Shown one piece after another: positions 59,006 to 64,000 of a stretch of 64,000 bases of DNA. The position numbers and the translations under genes were made by a program. The stretch's first letter is position 1. Each line of letters starts with the position of its first letter. Location of the stretch: positions 186,001 to 250,000 of the forward strand of contig JAQSYI010000002.1 in the NCBI GenBank assembly GCA_029256185.1, in the 5' to 3' direction. The DNA comes from Paenibacillaceae bacterium. GTDB lineage: Bacteria; Bacillota; Bacilli; Paenibacillales; NBRC-103111. The notes beneath the pieces are model-generated. The model was not told the DNA's origin. It did no database searches and was given only the letters and a program-made list of their open reading frames with translations.

Positions 59006-62000
59006 CTAGCGCTCAACTGGGGGAGCCGCCGTTATACTGACGCTATACGCCGTTCCGCCATCCAGCTCCGTTACATGTCCCTGGTGGTCGGCGACACGGA
59101 CATCCCCTGCATACACGGTACCGGTTACCGTCTCCGCGGCAGGCAGAGCCAGGAAGCTTAGCCGGAAGAGCTCCGCAGAGCCGGAAACTCCGCTATCCTG
59201 CTCCAGACCGGAGGCCGCGATTTGCATCTGGCCGTTTCCATAAACTGAATGGGTAACCGAGAAGCCATCCGCAAGGGATGCCACCGAAACCAATTGCAGC
59301 AGACCGGAAGGATATGAAACCGTTGCTTGCATGGTATACACGCTTGATGTTACATTCTCCAGCCGAAAAGTAGCCTCCAACAGCTGCCCGGGGCTGACGG
59401 CAGCCGGTCCGGTGATGCGCACTCCTGAATCCTGCTGCTGGTATTGCGGCTTTGTGGACAAAGCCCATAGCTCCAATACACTATTCCAGCTGTTCACATT
59501 GCTTCCGCTTCCTTTGTAGCGAATAAATCTTGCATCCACCGGATGATCCAAACGGATAATCTCATAGCCTTCAATGGATTGGGAGGGATCGGAATGAACC
59601 GTTTCATAATGAATGCCATCCAAGGATACTTCTATGGCATAAGTATAGGTTCGCTCCACCGCGTTATAGAATGCAATACCGATAGCATCGACCTTCTTGC
59701 TTTCACCCAGATCAATGGCGATCCATTCTCCATTGCCGGAGGCCGACCAGCGCGTGGACAAATCACTGTCCATCACCGCTTCCGGCGGATTTTCCGGTTG
59801 GGGAACAGAGCTTGCCGAGACAGCAGAGATGGGATACCGGTTATAACCGGCCATACTGGATAGAGGATCAACATAGTGAAATGAAATCACATACAAATTA
59901 TAGCGGTCAGGTTCTTCCGGAAAAAACACCTTCAGGATAGCCTTGTCTTCCGTAATCGTTTTCTCAACGGCAAGATTGATGCCCTGACCCTCAACCAAAG
60001 GGAGGGACGGACGGTTATTGGCAACGTCTGCCGTATATTGATAGATGTCTTTGCTGAAATTCTCAAGGAATTCCCCGTTCACCATAATCTGATCCAATTG
60101 GGGCAGCGCCTTCAGCGGCCCATCCACGATGGCCCAATCCGCGAGCTTAACGTTGGGGATGCCGCTATACTCACGTGGATCTCCTACGGGAATCAGCCGC
60201 ACCTCAAGGTTTAATTCGCCGGAGGTGTTCATTCTTATGGCTATTTTTCTGAATTTGCTGTTGGATGCTTCCTGCGATTGGTAGGTTGTCGGCGAAGTGG
60301 GAAGCGCCTTTGCTTCCATGACACTAAGATCAAATTCCTCTGCATCTGTTACGAATTCAAAACGAAGCTTCTTGCCATTTTGCGTTAAAATGGCAGTCTG
60401 ATTGTCAATCACTTCTACATTTGCCCCGGTGTGCATGAACCAGTACAGCTCGGATTGGCCGTTAAGCTGCACCTCATCACGTACGATAACACCTCTCCGG
60501 TCATCCGACATCATATATCCCCGTTTGTAATCGGAAACCTGATTGGCATAGGCCGGCGTAAGATCCACAACCGAAAAAGCGCCTCTGTCCTTGGATTCAA
60601 ATTGTGTTATCGGGCTGAAGGAATCCAGAATCATCCCCGGCGACTGATCCGGGTTAATCACCAGCGAATTATGCCCTTCAGCGCGAACGCGGTATATGTC
60701 GTTCCTGATTCCATATCCGACCTTGTAGGTGACATTGTCCATACCCAGATCCACTGCCCATGGCTCACCCATGGCATAATACACAAAGCTGCCGCTATCC
60801 ACATGATAGTGGTTCACATTAAGCTGGCCAGCATGGAAGGATAAATAATTATCCTTTGCCGCATCCCATGAATTGCGCATGGCCACAAATTCCGGGCCTC
60901 TGAAATAAGCATCCATGGGAAGCTGAATGCCAGAAGCGGTAATCGAGGTATCTTTATAAAAAATAGGGTCATAGATCGTTGGTCTTGTCCCCAGCAGCTC
61001 GTTCTTCCTGAGCTTGGCGCTAATTACTCCGGGATTATTATACTTCGTTCCCAGGTAGAACAGCCAGGACGGATTAATATGTCCCCCGGCGGCGTCGTGA
61101 TAATTATTCACGCCGTAGCTGCTGTCGGCATGAAGTACAAAATCCGCTGTTGTGTCCAGTCCCTTGGCATTGGTGATATGATATTCCGTGCCAAGTCCAT
61201 TCTCCAGCGTGGAGAAAAACTTCACTCCATAATTCAGCGCATACTCCCAGTACCCCGGGCCTTCATTGTATCCTCCGTCAGGCGCAAATTCGTCAAACAA
61301 ATATTCAACAGACCGCATCGCATTGGCCAGAATCATGCTGTTATATTCGGGATCGGCTTCGAAGATGGCCAGAGCGCCCATAGAGATTCCGCTATTGCAT
61401 ACGATATTCCAGTTATGTGCAGCTTTCTCCCACTTCGTACCAGAAACACCTGCGCCATAATAGGTATCCTCCGCGGGCTTTAGGCCGAAGTTGGTAATGA
61501 TATCTTCCATATATGCTCGCTGTTCCGGTGTCCAGGCGTCATACATCCAATCATACGCCAGGGCAACACCGGCAGTAAGCTCTGCCACGTCAAGAAAATG
61601 AATCGGATTCCAGTTGGGGAAGCTGCCCACCGCCTGGATCTCCTGCCAGGCGCGCTGCACGTATTTGGGATCTCCTGTCATCTGATAAGCGAAGCTTACT
61701 GCTTCGAATGTTTTCAGAGCGGCCCGCGATTGATCCAAAAGCCGCTTATTATCCAAGATAATATATTGCGCGGTAGGTGCCGTCAGTTGGCTGTCCGCCG
61801 ATGCAATCAGTCCGTCAACCCATCCCTTTACCATAGGATTGGAAGGGATGGTCTGCTTGATCCGGTTGAAGTCCTCGGCCGTAGCAATAATCCTTGGATG
61901 ATTATTATTGGGATTATTCGCCAGGAAATCCTCCTGAATCCGTTCCTTCACCGGACGGTCGTAAAGCAGATATCCGTTCATCAGCTGAATTTCCGCATCA

Positions 62001-63745
62001 GTCTGGACCAAGGCATTGTCACTGATCACAACCAGATTCCTGCGTTCATGGAACAAGGCGTTTTTGCTAAAGAAGCCGGCGACCGAAACAATCGGAACAT
62101 AGGGAACTCCTTCTTCAATAAATGCAATCGCTTCCATTTCTTTGAAAACGCCATCCACTACAGCTATATTGCTGCCTATGGGAATTGTAATCCGGTTATC
62201 CAGCAGAATCGTTTGCGCAGCCTCGTTCCAAGCCAGCGAGCTATTCATAAGCTCTGCTGCCATTGGAGCCGGAACCATGGCAGCATTGCTGCGAACCAAT
62301 GTTTGGTACAATGGCGCCTTTTTCGCATCATCCAGATAATAGGCTCCTGAGCCCATTTGCACGGCCGTTTTTCCCTGAAGCAGACTAAGCGCCTCGGAAT
62401 CATCCGGGAATACGCTTTTCCGCTCCGGCTCCGGTCCGTTCTCTTTGAACAGCTTTACATTATCCAGCCCCCATCCTCCATAGCCGTTATCATTAAACAA
62501 CTGAAAGCGAATCAATTCGATATTAACATTGCCTTCAAATGCCGCAGCATTATGCATGGCTGCATTCGTTACAGTTTCCACTCCATTCACAAACAAGGTT
62601 ACAGCTCTGTTCGCCAAATCCACAACAGCCCTTACTGTTGTCCATCCTTCAGAAGAAAACTGGGGAATCACCGTATTGGTCGGATCAAAGGTCAAGGTCC
62701 CATTGGGGTTCAGGGTAAACAGCTTGCTGTACTTCTTGTTTAAGCCGTCACTATCCCCGGTGTTGCGGAATTGCACAACCCCCCTCGGCCCCGTTGCGGT
62801 GGTTGGGAGCATCCGTTTCGTATCGAACTCCACGTAGAAAGAATTGGTTTTAATCGGATTGGCCATATTCAGATAATCCATGGTCATATCCGAAGCTGTT
62901 TCCCTGATTAAATTCAGGAATATATTGCCGTCCCCCTCCGTCACATATTCGTACCGATTGGTTTTGGGGGTGATGGCGAATGTACTGCTTTGCTGCTGAT
63001 AATTGTCGTTGACCAGTTGAGAATATTCCACCTGCGGCTCTTTTTCCTGGAACAGCTTTACTTGATCCAGCCCCCATCCTCCGTAGCCATTATCATTGAA
63101 CAGCTGAAAGCGAATCAACTCGATATCCACATTGCCTTCGAATGCCGCAGCGTTATGCATGGCTGCATTCGTCACGGTTTCCACTCCATTCACATACAAG
63201 GTTACGGCTCTGTTCGCCAAATCCACAACAGCCTTTACCGTTGTCCATCCTTCAGAAGAAAATGAGGGAATAACCGTATTGGTCGGATCGAATGTCAAGG
63301 TCCCATTGGGGTTCAGCGTAAACAGCTTGCTGTACTTCTTGTTTAAGCCGTCACTGTCCCCGGTATTGCGGAATTGCACGACCCCTCTCGGCCCCGTTGC
63401 GGTGGTTGGCAGCATCCGTTTCGTATCGAATTCCACGTAGAAGGAATTGGTTTTAATCGGCTTGGCCGTACTCACATAATCCATCGTGATATCCGAAGCT
63501 GTTTCCCTGATTAGATTGAGGAATATGTTCCCATCCCCCTCCGTCACATATTCATACCGATTGGTTTTTGGGTTGATATACAACGAATTGCTTTGCTGCT
63601 GGTAATCGTCATTGACCAGCTGTGAATACTCCACAGGGGCATCACTACTACTAACACTGTCCGCTGAAACCTTTGCCGGCAGAGGCAGCACACCATAAAG
63701 GAGCGTAAATACAAGAAACAGCGATAGAAAGCGTTTTTTCATCAT
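59006..63745 (-). CDS. Multidomain heparinase II/III-family polysaccharide lyase
   Basis: Secreted 1579-residue enzyme. Order: signal peptide (1-30), two nearly identical 201-residue LamG-like domains (about 33-434), a copper-amine-oxidase N-terminal-like domain (about 440-590), the (alpha/alpha)-toroid plus beta-sandwich lyase (about 615-1230), a discoidin F5/8 type C sugar-binding domain (about 1305-1428), and a cohesin-like Ig domain (to 1579). Candidate catalytic residues: Tyr near 831 in GGYNEGPGYWEYA and His near 979 in NHYHVDSGSF, as in PL12/PL15/PL17/PL21 lyases acting on uronate polymers. Start at 63745, four bases after an AAGGGAAGGGG site. Encoded right after a sugar-binding lipoprotein gene. 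Confidence 0.88.
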   Translation of the reverse strand: MMKKRFLSLFLVFTLLYGVLPLPAKVSADSVSSSDAPVEYSQLVNDDYQQQSNSLYINPKTNRYEYVTEGDGNIFLNLIRETASDITMDYVSTAKPIKTNSFYVEFDTKRMLPTTATGPRGVVQFRNTGDSDGLNKKYSKLFTLNPNGTLTFDPTNTVIPSFSSEGWTTVKAVVDLANRAVTLYVNGVETVTNAAMHNAAAFEGNVDIELIRFQLFNDNGYGGWGLDQVKLFQEKEPQVEYSQLVNDNYQQQSSTFAITPKTNRYEYVTEGDGNIFLNLIRETASDMTMDYLNMANPIKTNSFYVEFDTKRMLPTTATGPRGVVQFRNTGDSDGLNKKYSKLFTLNPNGTLTFDPTNTVIPQFSSEGWTTVRAVVDLANRAVTLFVNGVETVTNAAMHNAAAFEGNVNIELIRFQLFNDNGYGGWGLDNVKLFKENGPEPERKSVFPDDSEALSLLQGKTAVQMGSGAYYLDDAKKAPLYQTLVRSNAAMVPAPMAAELMNSSLAWNEAAQTILLDNRITIPIGSNIAVVDGVFKEMEAIAFIEEGVPYVPIVSVAGFFSKNALFHERRNLVVISDNALVQTDAEIQLMNGYLLYDRPVKERIQEDFLANNPNNNHPRIIATAEDFNRIKQTIPSNPMVKGWVDGLIASADSQLTAPTAQYIILDNKRLLDQSRAALKTFEAVSFAYQMTGDPKYVQRAWQEIQAVGSFPNWNPIHFLDVAELTAGVALAYDWMYDAWTPEQRAYMEDIITNFGLKPAEDTYYGAGVSGTKWEKAAHNWNIVCNSGISMGALAIFEADPEYNSMILANAMRSVEYLFDEFAPDGGYNEGPGYWEYALNYGVKFFSTLENGLGTEYHITNAKGLDTTADFVLHADSSYGVNNYHDAAGGHINPSWLFYLGTKYNNPGVISAKLRKNELLGTRPTIYDPIFYKDTSITASGIQLPMDAYFRGPEFVAMRNSWDAAKDNYLSFHAGQLNVNHYHVDSGSFVYYAMGEPWAVDLGMDNVTYKVGYGIRNDIYRVRAEGHNSLVINPDQSPGMILDSFSPITQFESKDRGAFSVVDLTPAYANQVSDYKRGYMMSDDRRGVIVRDEVQLNGQSELYWFMHTGANVEVIDNQTAILTQNGKKLRFEFVTDAEEFDLSVMEAKALPTSPTTYQSQEASNSKFRKIAIRMNTSGELNLEVRLIPVGDPREYSGIPNVKLADWAIVDGPLKALPQLDQIMVNGEFLENFSKDIYQYTADVANNRPSLPLVEGQGINLAVEKTITEDKAILKVFFPEEPDRYNLYVISFHYVDPLSSMAGYNRYPISAVSASSVPQPENPPEAVMDSDLSTRWSASGNGEWIAIDLGESKKVDAIGIAFYNAVERTYTYAIEVSLDGIHYETVHSDPSQSIEGYEIIRLDHPVDARFIRYKGSGSNVNSWNSVLELWALSTKPQYQQQDSGVRITGPAAVSPGQLLEATFRLENVTSSVYTMQATVSYPSGLLQLVSVASLADGFSVTHSVYGNGQMQIAASGLEQDSGVSGSAELFRLSFLALPAAETVTGTVYAGDVRVADHQGHVTELDGGTAYSVSITAAPPVER
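62431..63636 (-). repeat. Tandem 603-bp duplication within the lyase gene
   Basis: Two direct copies (about 63034-63636 and 62431-63033), offset by exactly 603 bp (for example CCGTATTGGTCGG at 62671 and 63274). They encode LamG-like domains that differ at only a few residues; most differences look synonymous or conservative. Confidence 0.9.
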
Positions 63746-63780
63746 TTTTCCCCTTCCCTTCTGTAAAATGTAAGCATGGA

Positions 63781-63810
63781 GCAGGGCATCTCCATGAATA
63801 AATGCCCTGC
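63781..63810 (-). other. Hairpin between binding-protein and lyase genes
   Basis: GCAGGGCAT and ATGCCCTGC form a 9-bp stem with a 12-base loop; no T-tail. It may protect the upstream transporter mRNA from decay or partly terminate transcription. Confidence 0.5.
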
Positions 63811-63824
63811 ATGCAGAACTCCTG

Positions 63825-64000
63825 TTATTTGACTTCCTGCCGGATCTTCTGGTATGTGTCCATCTGTTTCTTGGCGAAATCATAAATATCGCCGGCTAAC
63901 AGAGCCTTGTCTTTATTGTCCACGTACCACTTTTTATGCCAATCCTCAATGGCCTGACCATCACTCTTCTGCCAGATGTTCTTAGCTTCCGCCAGCGCCT
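63825..64000 (-). CDS. Sugar-binding lipoprotein, C-terminal part only
   Basis: The last 57 codons of a gene entering from the right: ALAEAKNIWQKSDGQAIEDW, then HKKWYVDNKDKALLAGDIYD, ending QMDTYQKIRQEVK. The pattern of a terminal helix with Tyr, Lys and Asp matches the C-terminus of LplA-type sugar-binding lipoproteins in loci 1 and 2. The lyase starts 79 bp downstream, in the same direction, so this is locus 3 of the same type. The bulk of the gene lies outside the window. Confidence 0.65.
   Translation of the reverse strand, partial: ALAEAKNIWQKSDGQAIEDWHKKWYVDNKDKALLAGDIYDFAKKQMDTYQKIRQEVK

Noticed and set aside
59006..59450. Cellulosome-type organisation suggested by the C-terminal cohesin-like domain
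   Set aside because: No dockerin sequence is seen in any protein of the window, and cohesin-like Ig domains are common structural modules in Paenibacillus surface enzymes; the SLH relic explains the C-terminus better.
1..64000. CRISPR arrays, rRNA and tRNA genes
   Set aside because: No regularly spaced identical repeats with spacers, and no recognisable rRNA or tRNA sequence, were seen on either strand; the palindrome cluster at 23921-24116 has uneven spacing and no cas genes.

Overview
The window looks like chromosome of a Paenibacillus-type member of the Bacillota. Gene starts carry strong AGGAGG-type ribosome binding sites, and TTG and GTG starts are common. Carbohydrate uptake is by LplA/LplB/LplC-type ABC importers paired with one-piece membrane sensors ending in an AraC-type DNA-binding domain. 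One giant polysaccharide lyase still carries a relic of an S-layer (SLH) anchor. No rRNA, tRNA, CRISPR array or intact transposase gene was found.

Layout. 1-1870: an alpha/beta hydrolase cut by the left edge, and a methyltransferase behind a textbook Fur box. 1947-9310: an unusual oligopeptide/nickel-type ABC system, with a substrate-binding lipoprotein that appears circularly permuted, two permeases with long N-terminal extensions, and a divergent fused double ATPase. 9483-19331: polysaccharide utilisation locus 1 (sensor-regulator, binding protein, two permeases, GH88 unsaturated uronyl hydrolase, secreted beta-helix protein). 19558-30406: mixed housekeeping and stress genes (DUF4256, TetR plus drug efflux, DUF695/RraB-like, MerR, two-component system, lipid-glycosylation genes). 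30591-35565: a large unrecognised 897-residue protein, a PlsC acyltransferase and a LarA-family protein. 36183-42254: a second LplABC-type transporter with sensor, next to wreckage of a beta-helix enzyme gene. 42572-52117: MerR regulators, an OFA-type transporter with a dehydrogenase, two broken genes, and a glycyl radical enzyme with its activase. 52118-58739: an AT-rich run of small genes, all on the minus strand, separated by recurring spacer repeats, resembling a mobile gene-cassette array. 58740-64000: locus 3, a 1579-residue heparinase-like lyase behind the end of another binding-protein gene.

How it fits together. Loci 1 and 3 follow the usual plan of extracellular depolymerisation of an acidic polysaccharide, ABC import of unsaturated oligosaccharides, and, in locus 1, cytoplasmic GH88 removal of the unsaturated uronic acid. 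Locus 2 keeps transport and sensing but has apparently lost its enzyme. The most notable items are the permuted binding protein, the glycyl radical enzyme pair, the MerR/acetyltransferase-like/pentapeptide fusion, the orphan 897-residue protein, the cassette-like island and the SLH-stripped lyase. All functional calls come from reading motifs and domain order by eye; no database search was possible.
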